Positions 45,136 to 55,772 of a stretch of 64,000 bases of DNA are shown here, one piece after another. The position numbers and the translations under genes are program-made. A model generated the notes under the pieces. That model was not told the DNA's origin. It ran no database searches and worked only from the letters and a program-made list of their open reading frames with translations. Source of the stretch: Sphingomonas caeni (GTDB lineage: Bacteria > Pseudomonadota > Alphaproteobacteria > Sphingomonadales > Sphingomonadaceae); contig NZ_JAPDOK010000009.1 in assembly GCF_026013415.1 (NCBI RefSeq), positions 62,001 through 126,000 of the forward strand, written 5' to 3'. Numbering within the stretch: the stretch's first letter is position 1; every line of letters starts with the position of its first letter.

Positions 45136-47432
45136 TGGCGGGGCATGAGCGCGAGCTTCGCCTGGCGCTCGTCTGCTATGGGGGCATCAGCCTCGCCGTC
45201 TATATGCACGGCATCACCAAGGAGATCTGGCGCCTCGCCCGCGCCAGCCAGGCCGCGCGCGAGGGCGAGGCGTATGCGGGCGGCAGCCAGGGCGTCTATC
45301 AGGCGCTGCTCGACGAGATTTTCGAGACGAGCGGCATCAAGCTGCGCGTGCTGGTCGATATCGTCGCGGGCGCGAGCGCGGGCGGGATCAATGCGGTGTT
45401 CCTGGCCCAGGCGATCGCGACCGGCCAGTCGCTCGATCCGCTGACCGATTTGTGGATGGAGCATGCCGATGTCGAGGCCTTGCTCGCCCCCAGCCAGCGG
45501 CCCTCGCACAAATTCGCAAAGATCTGGGCGACCCCGATCGCCTGGATGATCGCCAATCGCAGCAAGACCGTGACCGAGACGGTCGAGGCCGGCGCGCAGG
45601 ACGAGGTGCGGCTCAAGCTGGAGAAGTTTGTCCGCTCGCGCTGGTTCGAGCCGCCCTTCGGGGGCAAGCAGCTGCTCGGCACCATCATGGACGCGTTCGA
45701 GGCGATGGCGAAGGGGCCGCAGGGGCCGCGCCTGCTCCCGCCCGGCCAGCCGCTCGACCTGTTCGTGACCGTCACCGATTTCCGCGGCCATCCCGAGCGG
45801 CTGCGGCTCAATTCGCCGCCCGCGGTGCTCGAGACCGAGCACCGCCTCGTCTTCGCGTTCGGGGATCATGGCCAGCCCGGGCCGATCGCCGACAGCTGCG
45901 AACTGGCCTTTGCGGCGCGGGCGACGTCGAGCTTTCCCGGCGCCTTTCCCCCGATGACCGTCGCCGAGATCGACGCGGTGCTGGAGGAGCGGAAAGCGAG
46001 CTGGGCCGGCCGCGACGCCTTTCTCGAACGCTCCCTGCCCCAGCAATGGGCGGACAACCGCGCCGAAAAGGCGGTGCTGATCGACGGATCGGTACTTGCC
46101 AACGCGCCCTTCCGCCCCGCGATCGAAGCGTTGCGCGAGCGCCCGGCGCGGCGGCAGGTCGACCGGCGCTTCGTCTTCGTCGATCCTTTCCCCAATGCCC
46201 GGCTCGCGCTCTATGGCGAGCATCAGGATGAGGCGCCGGGCTTCTTCAAGACGATCATCGGTGCGCTCTCCGAGCTCCCCCGCGAACAGCCGATCCGCGA
46301 CAATCTGGAAGAGATCGCCGCGCGATCGGACCGGATCGAGCGGATGCTTGGGATACTCACCGAGATCCGCGCCGAGGTGGAGACCCAGGTCGAGGCGCTG
46401 TTCGGCTATACTTTGTTCCTCGATTATCCCACCTCGAAGCGCCTCGCCGCGTGGCGCCGCCGCGCCCAGATCGCCGCGGCGGCCAAGGCGGGATACGGCC
46501 ATACCGCCTATGGCCTGCTCAAGGTCGACGGCGCGATCAACCGCACCGCCCAGCTGATCTACACGATCGGCGACAGCCATGGCCCCGAGCGGCTGCGCGA
46601 GATCCGCAGCGCGGTGGCGATGGCGGTGCGCGGGCGCGAGCTCGACCGGTTCGGGGCGACGCTCTCGAACGGCGCGAGCCCGGCGACGCTCGAATTCCTG
46701 CGCGCGCACGATCTGGGCTTCCGCATCCGCCGGCTGCGCCTGCTCGCGCGGCGACTGACCGAGATCGACACCGCCGCGACGCATGCCGAGCTGCTGCCGA
46801 TGCGCGAGGCAATCTACGAATCGCTCGCCACCTATCTCGAATGCAAGCGCTCCGACCCGTTCGCGGACCTGCGCGAGATGGCGCGGGGACTGAACGGCGA
46901 TGCCGGGCCGCTGCTCGATGCGATCGCCGAGCGGATGGGCCTCAAGGCGCTTGATGGCGAGACCGACGATCGCCTCTCCCAGGGGTTCAGCGCGCTGTCG
47001 AAGGAGCTGCGCCGCCCGCTCCTGCTCGCGCATCTCGGCTTCCCCTTCTTCGATATCGCGACGCTGCCGCTGCTCCAGGGCGACGGGCTCGACGAGTTCG
47101 ACCCGATCCGCGTCGACCGCATCGCCCCGGACGACGCCTGCTCGATCCGCCAGGGCGGCGCCGAGACCTCGCTCAAGGGCATCCAGTTCAACAGCTTCGG
47201 CGCCTTTTTCAGCCGCGCCTATCGCGAGAATGACTATCTCTGGGGCCGCCTCCACGGAGCGGACCGGCTGGTCGACATCATCCTCTCGACCGTTCCCCCC
47301 GATCAGCGCCTGCCGAACGAGCGGATCGCCGAGATCAAGCGCAACGCCTTCCACGCGATCCTCGACGAGGAGGAACCGCGGCTGAGGACGATCCCCGGCC
47401 TGTTCAAGGAACTCCGCGTCGAGATCGGCTAG
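45135..47432 (+). CDS. Patatin-like phospholipase (large, DUF3376-like)
   Basis: 765 residues. The N-terminus 'GGISLAVYMHGITKEI' and the nucleophile region 'GASAGGINAVFLAQAI' (GxSxG) mark a patatin domain; the catalytic Asp lies in 'LIDGSVLANAPF'. The long C-terminal part resembles DUF3376-containing patatins. It is cytoplasmic by sequence (no signal). Ser/Asp dyad hydrolysis of phospholipids or acyl groups is predicted. Coupled to the EEP gene by TGATG overlap. Confidence 0.88.
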   Translation: MAGHERELRLALVCYGGISLAVYMHGITKEIWRLARASQAAREGEAYAGGSQGVYQALLDEIFETSGIKLRVLVDIVAGASAGGINAVFLAQAIATGQSLDPLTDLWMEHADVEALLAPSQRPSHKFAKIWATPIAWMIANRSKTVTETVEAGAQDEVRLKLEKFVRSRWFEPPFGGKQLLGTIMDAFEAMAKGPQGPRLLPPGQPLDLFVTVTDFRGHPERLRLNSPPAVLETEHRLVFAFGDHGQPGPIADSCELAFAARATSSFPGAFPPMTVAEIDAVLEERKASWAGRDAFLERSLPQQWADNRAEKAVLIDGSVLANAPFRPAIEALRERPARRQVDRRFVFVDPFPNARLALYGEHQDEAPGFFKTIIGALSELPREQPIRDNLEEIAARSDRIERMLGILTEIRAEVETQVEALFGYTLFLDYPTSKRLAAWRRRAQIAAAAKAGYGHTAYGLLKVDGAINRTAQLIYTIGDSHGPERLREIRSAVAMAVRGRELDRFGATLSNGASPATLEFLRAHDLGFRIRRLRLLARRLTEIDTAATHAELLPMREAIYESLATYLECKRSDPFADLREMARGLNGDAGPLLDAIAERMGLKALDGETDDRLSQGFSALSKELRRPLLLAHLGFPFFDIATLPLLQGDGLDEFDPIRVDRIAPDDACSIRQGGAETSLKGIQFNSFGAFFSRAYRENDYLWGRLHGADRLVDIILSTVPPDQRLPNERIAEIKRNAFHAILDEEEPRLRTIPGLFKELRVEIG

Positions 47433-47476
47433 GGTCCGCCTGTCATCCAATCGAGCCGATTGACGCGCTCCTCGTG

Positions 47477-47507
47477 TTGTGACAGTGTATTAATACACCA
47501 ATACAAT
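47477..47507 (+). promoter_or_regulatory. Promoter with perfect 14-bp palindrome GTGTATTAATACAC
   Basis: The palindrome spans 47485-47498. It exactly fits between GTGACA (47479-47484) and TACAAT (47502-47507), a 17-bp spacer, so a repressor there would block RNA polymerase. Outer TTGT/ACAA extend the symmetry. The caveat is that a start point ~47514 would leave almost no leader before ATG 47519, so the -10 may instead be TATTAA inside the palindrome. Confidence 0.5.
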
Positions 47508-47518
47508 AGGAGGGTGGA

Positions 47519-47878
47519 ATGAGCCTTGTTCTGGCTATGCTGGCGGTGACCGCGACCTGCGTTCCGTCCGATGCGCCGAAGCTCACCAAGCTGGAGGTCG
47601 CCACGGGCTTTTTCGCGGCGTTCAACGGCGGCGATCAGGCGGGAATGGGCAGCTTCATCAAGCCCGGCGCGCTGATGATTAGGGGGCCGGGCGAATCGAT
47701 GGAACTCGCCAGCCTGCTCAGCAACGTGCCCCCCGATGCGCGGATCGAGGTGACCGACATGAAGCTGGACGATGCCGGCAATGTCGTCGTCCACAGCCGC
47801 GACGATCAGGGGCATGAGACGATGGGCATGATCAAGCTCGAAGGCGGCTGCATCTCCGAAATATCGCACCAGGGCTAA
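47519..47878 (+). CDS. Small protein, NTF2-like possible (119 aa)
   Basis: Starts MSLVLAMLAVTATCVPSDAPK behind an ideal GGAGG. The hydrophobic start plus a Cys could be a weak signal/lipobox (TATC), so export is possible. 'EVATGFFAAFNGGDQAGMGSF' and 'GHETMGMIKLEGGCISEI' resemble NTF2-like folds. No enzyme motif. Expression is likely controlled from the palindrome 21 nt upstream. Confidence 0.65.
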   Translation: MSLVLAMLAVTATCVPSDAPKLTKLEVATGFFAAFNGGDQAGMGSFIKPGALMIRGPGESMELASLLSNVPPDARIEVTDMKLDDAGNVVVHSRDDQGHETMGMIKLEGGCISEISHQG

Positions 47879-47947
47879 GGCTCGCCACCCTGCCCGAATC
47901 CTTTATGGTGCCGCCACCTTGCCGGGCGGACCATGGAGGCTGTGGCG

Positions 47948-48742
47948 ATGCGATTATTGCTGCTCGCGCTGGTCTCGACCGTGACGGCGACGGCCGCCCA
48001 GGCGCAGGAGCTGCGACCGCTTTGCGCCGACCGGCCGGGTCTCGGCACGCCGAGCTGCACCGTCGATCCCGGCCATGTGGTGGCCGAGCTGGGCCTCGCC
48101 GACTGGACCCATGACGCGGACGGTATCGAACGAAGCGACGACTGGATCGCGGGCGATCTGCTGGTCCGTATCGGGGTGACGCCCCGGCTCGAGGTTCAGG
48201 CCGGCTGGACCGGCTATGGCGCCACGCGCTCGCGGCCCGTGAGCGGCGGCGCCGCTAGCCGCGAATCGGGCACCGGCGACATCACGCTCGCGCTGCGCCG
48301 CAACCTCTCCAATCCCGACGGATCGGGCTTCTCGGCGGCGCTCATGCCGTTCGCCACCCTTCCCGCGGGCGGCCATGCCATCGGCGCGGGCGATTGGGGC
48401 GCGGGGCTGGTGGCGCCGCTCAGCTATTCGATCGGCCGGTTCAGCGTCGCGCTGACCCCGGAAATCGATGCGGCGGTCGATGCGGACCGGCGCGGACGCC
48501 ACCTTGCGTTCGGCAGCGTGGCCGGGTTCGGCATCGCGCTCGGCGGCACCGTGAACAGCGCTTTCGAGATCCAGGCGATGCGCGACGAAGATCCGGGCGG
48601 GCACGCCACCCAGATCCTGGCGAGCGCCTCGCTTGCCTGGCAACCCCGGGGCGACCTTCAGCTCGACGCGGGCGCGGTCGCCGGCCTCAACGCAGCGAGC
48701 CCCGATGTCGAACTCTATATCGGCATCTCGCGCCGCTTCTGA
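47948..48742 (+). CDS. Exported beta-rich protein, MetA-pathway/porin-like 'transporter' family
   Basis: 264 residues with a signal peptide (cleavage after AQA, ~20). The mature start 'RPLCADRPGLGTPSC' and many alternating amphipathic strands ending in an aromatic residue ('GISRRF') suggest an outer-membrane beta-barrel of the Phenol_MetA_deg type. GGAGG lies 8 nt before ATG 47948. Neighbouring genes do not indicate a substrate. Confidence 0.72.
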   Translation: MRLLLLALVSTVTATAAQAQELRPLCADRPGLGTPSCTVDPGHVVAELGLADWTHDADGIERSDDWIAGDLLVRIGVTPRLEVQAGWTGYGATRSRPVSGGAASRESGTGDITLALRRNLSNPDGSGFSAALMPFATLPAGGHAIGAGDWGAGLVAPLSYSIGRFSVALTPEIDAAVDADRRGRHLAFGSVAGFGIALGGTVNSAFEIQAMRDEDPGGHATQILASASLAWQPRGDLQLDAGAVAGLNAASPDVELYIGISRRF

Positions 48743-48746
48743 CGCC

Positions 48747-49199
48747 TCAGCCGAGCGATTTGCGCAGCGTCACCACCGGGATGCCCCGCGCGTCGATCTC
48801 GTAACCGCAGACATGGAAGCCATGCCGCAGATTGAGCATCAGCATCGCGTTGTTCGCGGCGCGGGTGCGGGTCTCGACACGGGCATAGCCCTGGGCGGCG
48901 GCCGCTTCATGCTGGCGCACCATCAGCGCCGAAGCGACCCCCTGCCCCCGCGCCCGCGGATGCACCCCGCCGAGCCAGGAGTAGAGCAAGGTGGCGCCCC
49001 GCCGATAGCCGAGCTTGAAGCCGACCCATCCGGCCTCGTCCTCGGCGATCCAGAGCATCGGATCGGCCATGTGGGGGAGGCGGGAGAGGAGATAGGCGTC
49101 GTCGATATGCTCGAAGACGGCGCGGTAGAGCGTGAGGAGGGGCTCGGCGGCGGCTTCGATGGGGTCGGGCCAGCGGCGGCTGGTTATGGTCCCCGTCAT
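48747..49199 (-). CDS. GNAT family N-acetyltransferase
   Basis: 150 residues. The acetyl-CoA loop is 'GVHPRARGQGVASALM' (RxxGxG/A), with 'VETRTRAANNAMLMLNLRHGF' as the second substrate helix. Substrate unknown. ATG 49199 overlaps the M28 peptidase stop (ATGA), so it is coupled to it; ATG 49208 is a possible alternative. Confidence 0.88.
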   Translation of the reverse strand: MTGTITSRRWPDPIEAAAEPLLTLYRAVFEHIDDAYLLSRLPHMADPMLWIAEDEAGWVGFKLGYRRGATLLYSWLGGVHPRARGQGVASALMVRQHEAAAAQGYARVETRTRAANNAMLMLNLRHGFHVCGYEIDARGIPVVTLRKSLG

Positions 49200-50215
49200 T
49201 CGCGCCATCCCCGGATCACTCTCTCCAGCCCGGCAACGACGCGGGCAAGCCGCTGGTAATCGATCTTGTCGGGCGTGTCCTTGGTGCTGTGATACCAGGG
49301 ATAGCGGAACGGGGCGGTGTCGGTGATCATCAGCGCGGGCACGCCGGCCTGTTCGAACGCCCAATGATCCGACCAGTCGATGCCCTGGATGAAACCCGGC
49401 GCGGAGCCGCCCACGCTCGGGAAGCGCGCCGTCTCGCGGAATGCCTTTACCGTGCGCCGCACCAGCGCGCGTGAGGAAACGGTGCCGACGAATGCGACGA
49501 AATTGCCGGTATCGGGATAGAGGATCGACAGCGGGAACGGGTAACGCTGGCTGCCGGGCGCGTCGCGATAATAGCCGATCGTCTCCAGCGAGAACATCGC
49601 GGCTACCTTCTCGCCCGATTGCACGAGGCGCCGGGCGTAGACGAGGCTGCCCATCCGATCGGTCTGGAAGAAGGGCGGCTCCTCATTCGCGAACAGCACC
49701 AGCCGGATCCGGACCGCCGCCTTGCCGCGCAAATCCGCGAGCATCCGCGCGAGTTCGACCACGGCCGCGGTACCGCTGCCATTGTCGTTCGCGCCGGGCG
49801 CGGTGAAGGCGCTGTCGTAATGCGCGCCGATCACCAGCGTCGGCGCGGCTGGGCTGGCGGGTTCGATCGTCACTTCGAGATTGCGGGCATGGCCGGCGTC
49901 GAACGGCTGGCGGGTGACGGTGTAGCCCATGCCGGCGAGCTGTTTCTGGAGGTAGAGCGCCGCGTTTTCAAGTGCTTGCGGGTGGCCGAGATTGTGCGGG
50001 GTCGAGGCAATCGCCATCACATGCCCGCGCAGGCGCTCGGCGAGCTGGGATTGCGCAGGCGTCAGCGGCGGTAGCGGGCCGGCGTAGGTATGGCCGGGAA
50101 CCGCGGTCATCCAGAGCAAGACGATTACGGGCGAGGCGAACAGAGCAAGGACGATGCCGAGCCCGAGGATCTTGATCCGCCGCTCGCGCAGCCACTCGAT
50201 GAATGCCGATCCCAA
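49196..50215 (-). CDS. M28-family zinc peptidase, membrane-anchored
   Basis: 339 residues. A single N-terminal helix (~14-36) anchors a periplasmic domain. Zn-ligand segments are 'VIGAHYDSAFTAPGANDNGSG' (His, Asp), 'LFANEEPPFF' (Glu pair), 'GYYRD...' and the C-terminal 'YPWYHSTKDTPDKID' (His). Aminopeptidase activity is expected. It precedes the GNAT gene in a two-gene unit. Confidence 0.9.
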   Translation of the reverse strand: MGSAFIEWLRERRIKILGLGIVLALFASPVIVLLWMTAVPGHTYAGPLPPLTPAQSQLAERLRGHVMAIASTPHNLGHPQALENAALYLQKQLAGMGYTVTRQPFDAGHARNLEVTIEPASPAAPTLVIGAHYDSAFTAPGANDNGSGTAAVVELARMLADLRGKAAVRIRLVLFANEEPPFFQTDRMGSLVYARRLVQSGEKVAAMFSLETIGYYRDAPGSQRYPFPLSILYPDTGNFVAFVGTVSSRALVRRTVKAFRETARFPSVGGSAPGFIQGIDWSDHWAFEQAGVPALMITDTAPFRYPWYHSTKDTPDKIDYQRLARVVAGLERVIRGWRE

Positions 50216-50290
50216 GCCGCCTCCCTCCCCGCGATCAGCGGCCTCAGATATAGCAGAATTCGCCGATTTCGCGTTACTCCCGCCGAGGGG

Positions 50291-50992
50291 TCAGCCCGAG
50301 CCAATCGTCCAGATCCAGCCGTTTTTCAGCGAGAGTGCGGTCCAGAACAGTACCCCCAACCCAAATATGAGGGGGGCGCCAATTTCGAGCGACGCACGCA
50401 GTTTGGATGAAATGCTCCAGGCACGAAGAAACCTGGAAAGATCAGTTGAAAGCTGTCGTCGCGCATCATGGTGCGATTCTGCGCAATAGAGCGTGAACTT
50501 CTCGCGTATTGCACTTTCTTCCGCTGCCGCCACAGCCCTTTCTGACGGCGCCTCTTGCCGCCGGATCGCAACCTTGAGATCGGATTCGTACCGAGCGACC
50601 GCAGTGGCGAACTCCCGCTCCCCGGCATTCAGCTCCTCGTCCAATTGAAGCACAACCCAACGGCAGGGACTCACCCTGAGCTCATAGGCCGACAGGTCGA
50701 GAGAGGCTCTCGCCACATAAGCAATGAGCGCGGCACCGGCAATCAAGACCCCCGCGAGCTGCAATACAAAACCTGAGGCCGCCTCCAGACGAAACCCCAT
50801 AAAGTCCGACGTGCCCCCAAACTTGACAGCATGGGCATCCAGCAAGGCCAAGCCAGTCATCAAAAGCAGGACCCAATTCCGCAGAGATCGTGTCTGCGGA
50901 CCAAACGGCTCCGCCAGAACCGACTCCGCCACTTCCCGCAAGCGCGACGAAAAAGCCTCCCCGCGGGCAAGTGCAGCTTCGAAATCCGACAT
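50291..50992 (-). CDS. Hypothetical membrane protein in atypical DNA
   Basis: 233 residues with three likely helices ('NWVLLLMTGLALLDAHAV', 'LQLAGVLIAGAALIAYVA', 'APLIFGLGVLFWTALSL') and a coiled, charged middle section (~115-185). The DNA has visibly lower GC and more A/T third positions than its neighbours, suggesting transfer. It is followed upstream by the displaced ettA 3' fragment. No function can be assigned. Confidence 0.6.
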   Translation of the reverse strand: MSDFEAALARGEAFSSRLREVAESVLAEPFGPQTRSLRNWVLLLMTGLALLDAHAVKFGGTSDFMGFRLEAASGFVLQLAGVLIAGAALIAYVARASLDLSAYELRVSPCRWVVLQLDEELNAGEREFATAVARYESDLKVAIRRQEAPSERAVAAAEESAIREKFTLYCAESHHDARRQLSTDLSRFLRAWSISSKLRASLEIGAPLIFGLGVLFWTALSLKNGWIWTIGSG

Positions 50993-51040
50993 ATCGGCAC
51001 CCCTGAACCGAGCCGTGACGGCTGTGACGCCAGATCGTAT

Positions 51041-51084
51041 CGCGTCAGCTTCTTGTATACCAGCCGCGTCGGCCGATCCGCGGC
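51041..51084 (-). pseudogene. Displaced copy of the ettA 3' end
   Basis: The first 40 nt match 52321-52360, the coding end of intact ettA, at 36 of 40 positions. The encoded residues AADRPTRLVYKKLTR match the EttA C-terminus except one Val for Ala. Unlike ettA, no stop follows TR. Changes are mostly synonymous. This looks like a direct repeat from integration at, or duplication of, the ettA end. Confidence 0.8.
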
Positions 51085-51121
51085 ACCGCTCAAGGTCTCG
51101 CTCTTCGCCGTATTGGGCGGG

Positions 51122-51571
51122 CTACGCGCCGCCCGCCTTTATCGCCCAATAGTCGAACAGCTCACCCTGTAGCCGCTTCACCAGCGCTACCGCCTCCGGC
51201 CCGGTCCATTCGCCCTTATAACCATAGGCCTCGGCCACGCCGTTCCACCAGCCCTGCCCCGGCAGGCCGTCGCTCTCCCGCACCACCAGCACCGCCAGCC
51301 CCGGCTCGCCCGCGGCGCCGCCGTCCTCGTCGATCCGGTCGAGCGTGCGGCAAAAAGCGCGCATCTTGGGGCGGCTGAAGCGCAAGCCGAGCCCGCCCAG
51401 CGCCTCGGAATAGCTGAGCGCCCGCCGGTCGCGTGCCGCCGCGACCAGCATCGCGCGGACCCGGGGGACATCGGCGATCGCGCTGACGCCGCTATCGTCG
51501 GGGACGAGGCCCTCGGCGACGAGCCACTGGTCGAGCGTTTCGCCGAAACCTGGGGATTTGCGGGGCATCAT
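51122..51571 (-). CDS. Conserved-looking hypothetical protein (149 aa)
   Basis: Begins MMPRKSPGFGETLDQWLVAEG. The middle has 'LSYSEALGGLGLRFSRPKMRA', resembling a helix-turn-helix-like segment. The end reads 'QGWWNGVAEAYGYKGEWTG' and 'LVKRLQGELFDYWA'. No known domain was recognised with confidence. It lies between the two ettA-end copies and may be part of the inserted patch. Confidence 0.6.
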   Translation of the reverse strand: MMPRKSPGFGETLDQWLVAEGLVPDDSGVSAIADVPRVRAMLVAAARDRRALSYSEALGGLGLRFSRPKMRAFCRTLDRIDEDGGAAGEPGLAVLVVRESDGLPGQGWWNGVAEAYGYKGEWTGPEAVALVKRLQGELFDYWAIKAGGA

Positions 51572-51719
51572 CTCCAGTTAGCATTTTGGCTCGGGCTGTC
51601 ACCACGGCCTTCGACGCTGGATTTGAACGACGGGTAGGCTGTGATAGGATCGATCCCATGACGGAGCATCTTCCCCTTCATGCCGCGCCTCTGCTGGTGG
51701 AGACGAAAGGGCGGAACCC

Positions 51720-52301
51720 GTGAATCAACCCGTTCAGGCTTCCGCCACGGCGAGCACGCCGTTCCGCTTCTCCGTCGATCAGTTCCTGGCTCTGTGCGAG
51801 CAGGGACTGTTCGACGATTATGCCAAGAGCGAGCTGATCGAGGGGGAAATCGTCGTCATGAATGCGCAGCACTCGCGACACTCGCGCGTTAAGTCACGGC
51901 TGGCCATTCGGCTGGGCAATGCGCTCGAAGCGCTTGGTTCGCCGTTCGAGCCGCAAATAGAAGCCTCGGTTCGCCTGTCCGACGGCTCGCTGCCCGAGCC
52001 CGACATCGTCCTGACCAGCTATCGCGGCGCGGGCGTCGTTCCGGTCGAGACCGCCGCACTGCTGATCGAGGTCTCCGACAGCACGCTGGAGAACGACCTC
52101 GGCCGCAAGGCGGACCTCTACGCCGAGGCCGGCGTGCCCGAATATTGGGTGATCGACCTCAACGAAAACCGCGCGCTGCTCCACGCCAATCCACGCGCCG
52201 ACGGCAGCGGCTATGACGGCCAGCTCGACGTGCCGTTTGGCGAGCCGCTCCACGCGGCGACGATTGAGGGACTGACGGTGGAGACCGCGGGGCTCGAGTG
52301 A
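51720..52301 (+). CDS. Uma2-family putative endonuclease (DUF820)
   Basis: 193 residues from GTG. PD-(D/E)XK-like features are 'LPEPDIVLTSYRG' (Asp), 'LLIEVSDSTLENDLGRKADLY' (Glu ... Lys) and 'AGVPEYWVIDL'. Uma2 proteins are abundant in cyanobacteria and scattered elsewhere, often in accessory DNA. Biological role unknown; nuclease activity is predicted by fold. It lies between the repeated ettA ends. Confidence 0.85.
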   Translation: MNQPVQASATASTPFRFSVDQFLALCEQGLFDDYAKSELIEGEIVVMNAQHSRHSRVKSRLAIRLGNALEALGSPFEPQIEASVRLSDGSLPEPDIVLTSYRGAGVVPVETAALLIEVSDSTLENDLGRKADLYAEAGVPEYWVIDLNENRALLHANPRADGSGYDGQLDVPFGEPLHAATIEGLTVETAGLE

Positions 52302-52316
52302 CGCCGGTACGCTAAC

Positions 52317-53996
<1,680 letters not shown>

Positions 53997-54143
53997 TGGG
54001 ATGCTCCGTTACGAATTGGTCTGCTGGAAGTTCGGCGGCGATGTAGCGGCGGGCATGGCGCTTGGCAACGCGGGCGGCGGGGAAACGAAGCGGAAACGCG
54101 ACTGTGATTGGCAAGGGCGATGCGGGAAGCTAGCACGGCGCGC

Positions 54144-55529
54144 ATGACCCTGCGCCTCCTGCTCGCGGCCGTCGCCGCCTTCGCCCTTCCCCTCCCCGCC
54201 CTCGCCCAGGTCGCGCCGAGCGATCCGGCAACGCTGCGCGACGCGGCGCTCAAGGACGATATCGCCTGGGATATCGTCGAGGGGCTGACCACCGAGGTCG
54301 GCCAGCGCCTCGCCGCGACCGATGCCGAGGCCCGCGCGAGGGAGTGGGCGGTGACCAAACTCAAGGCGCTGGGCTTCCAGAATGTCCATATCGAGACGTT
54401 CAGGATGCCCGTCTGGGTGCGCGGCGAGGAAAGGGCCGAGATCGTCTCGCCCTTCCCGCAGAAGCTGGTGATCGCGGCGCTCGGCAATTCGGGGTCGACC
54501 GGGCCCAAGGGCGTCGAGGCCGAGATCGTCTATTTCCCGACTTTGGCCGACCTCGAGGCGGCGCCGGACAGCGCGGTGAAGGGCAAGATCGTCTTCATCA
54601 GCCATGCGATGATGCCGACGCAGGACGGCAGCTCCTACGGCCCCTTCGGCCAGGCGCGGCGCAAGGGGCCGGCGATCGCGGCGCAAAAGGGCGCGGTCGC
54701 GGTGCTGATCCGCTCGGTCGGCACCGATCACCATCGCAACCCGCATACCGGCGGGACCAATTGGCCCAAGGGCGTCACGCCCATCGCCGCCGCCGCGCTG
54801 CCGCTGCCCGATGCCGAGCAGCTCGAGCGGGTGCTGCGGCGTGGCAAGCCGGTGCGGATGCGGCTGCTGATCACCCCACAGTTCAAGGGCGAGGGCGAAT
54901 CGGGCAATGTCATCGCCGAGGTGCCGGGCAGCGATCCGAGCGCCGGGATCGTGCTCATCGGCGGCCATCTCGACAGCTGGGACCTCGGCACCGGCGCGAT
55001 CGACGACGGTACGGGCGTGGCGATCACCGCCGCCGCCGCCAAGCGCATCATGGATTCGGGCCAGCCGCGCCGCACGATTCGCGTGGTCTGGTTCGGCGCG
55101 GAGGAGCCCGGCGGCTTTGGCGGCGAGGCCTATGCCAAGGCGCATGCCGGCGAACGCCATGTCGCCGCGGCGGAGAGCGATTTCGGCGCGGACCGCGTCT
55201 GGAAGTTCGACGTCAACTTGCCCGACAGCGCCAAGGCGATCGGCGACCGGCTGACCGCCGCGCTCGCGCCGCTCGGCATCGCCCGCGGGCGCGAGCTCGC
55301 CGGCGACGGCACCGATGTCGGCCCGATGATGAAGCTGGGAGTCGCCGCGATCGACCTGGCGCAGGACGGCACCCGCTATTTCGATCTCCATCACACGCCC
55401 GACGACACGCTCGACAAGATCGATCTGGTGCAGCTGCGCCAGAATGTCGCGGCCTGGACGGCGATGCTGGCCACCGTCGCCAATGCGCCCGAGGAGATCG
55501 GGCCGGTCACCCCCAGGCCGGGGCTCTAA
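54144..55529 (+). CDS. M28-family peptidase with PA domain, exported
   Basis: 461 residues. The signal peptide is MTLRLLLAAVAAFALPLPALAQ. A protease-associated domain (~100-240, 'GKIVFISHAMMPTQDG') lies within a catalytic M28 domain with Zn-ligand segments 'GGHLDSWDLGTGAIDDGTG', 'WFGAEEPGGFGG' and 'YFDLHHTPDDTLDKI'. It resembles plasma glutamate carboxypeptidase-type dipeptidases in Sphingomonas. ATG 54144 fits the signal peptide; ATG 54120 is possible. Confidence 0.92.
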   Translation: MTLRLLLAAVAAFALPLPALAQVAPSDPATLRDAALKDDIAWDIVEGLTTEVGQRLAATDAEARAREWAVTKLKALGFQNVHIETFRMPVWVRGEERAEIVSPFPQKLVIAALGNSGSTGPKGVEAEIVYFPTLADLEAAPDSAVKGKIVFISHAMMPTQDGSSYGPFGQARRKGPAIAAQKGAVAVLIRSVGTDHHRNPHTGGTNWPKGVTPIAAAALPLPDAEQLERVLRRGKPVRMRLLITPQFKGEGESGNVIAEVPGSDPSAGIVLIGGHLDSWDLGTGAIDDGTGVAITAAAAKRIMDSGQPRRTIRVVWFGAEEPGGFGGEAYAKAHAGERHVAAAESDFGADRVWKFDVNLPDSAKAIGDRLTAALAPLGIARGRELAGDGTDVGPMMKLGVAAIDLAQDGTRYFDLHHTPDDTLDKIDLVQLRQNVAAWTAMLATVANAPEEIGPVTPRPGL

Positions 55530-55772
55530 CCCACTCAGAAATGTCCCGAATCGTGCCGCGGTGCAGCACGGACTGGTTTCGATTCCGGAACAAGGCCTTA
55601 TGGCGCGTCAATGTTCATGGCGCCCCGGTGGCGCGAATCCGGCGGAATTCTGTCAACAACCTTGCGGTGCGGTGAATTTGAGATTGACGCGTGCGCAACG
55701 ACCGTTATTTGAGAAGCCTCGCGACGGCATTCGGGCCGGCCGCGAAACATGGTTTCCATTGGGAGCACCGAG

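Noticed and set aside
45135..47432. CBASS-type patatin effector (CapV-like)
   Set aside because: No CD-NTase, E1/E2-like or HORMA genes in the neighbourhood, and the DUF3376-like C-terminus suggests a housekeeping or lipid function.
44961..47450. An 829-codon minus-strand frame opposite the patatin gene
   Set aside because: Composition is Arg/Glu/Ala-rich with no family signature, whereas the plus-strand protein has GASAGG and DGS motifs.
55586..55612. EcfG-type stress promoter starting GGAAC before the small lipoprotein gene
   Set aside because: The required CGTT element is not found 16-17 nt downstream of GGAAC.
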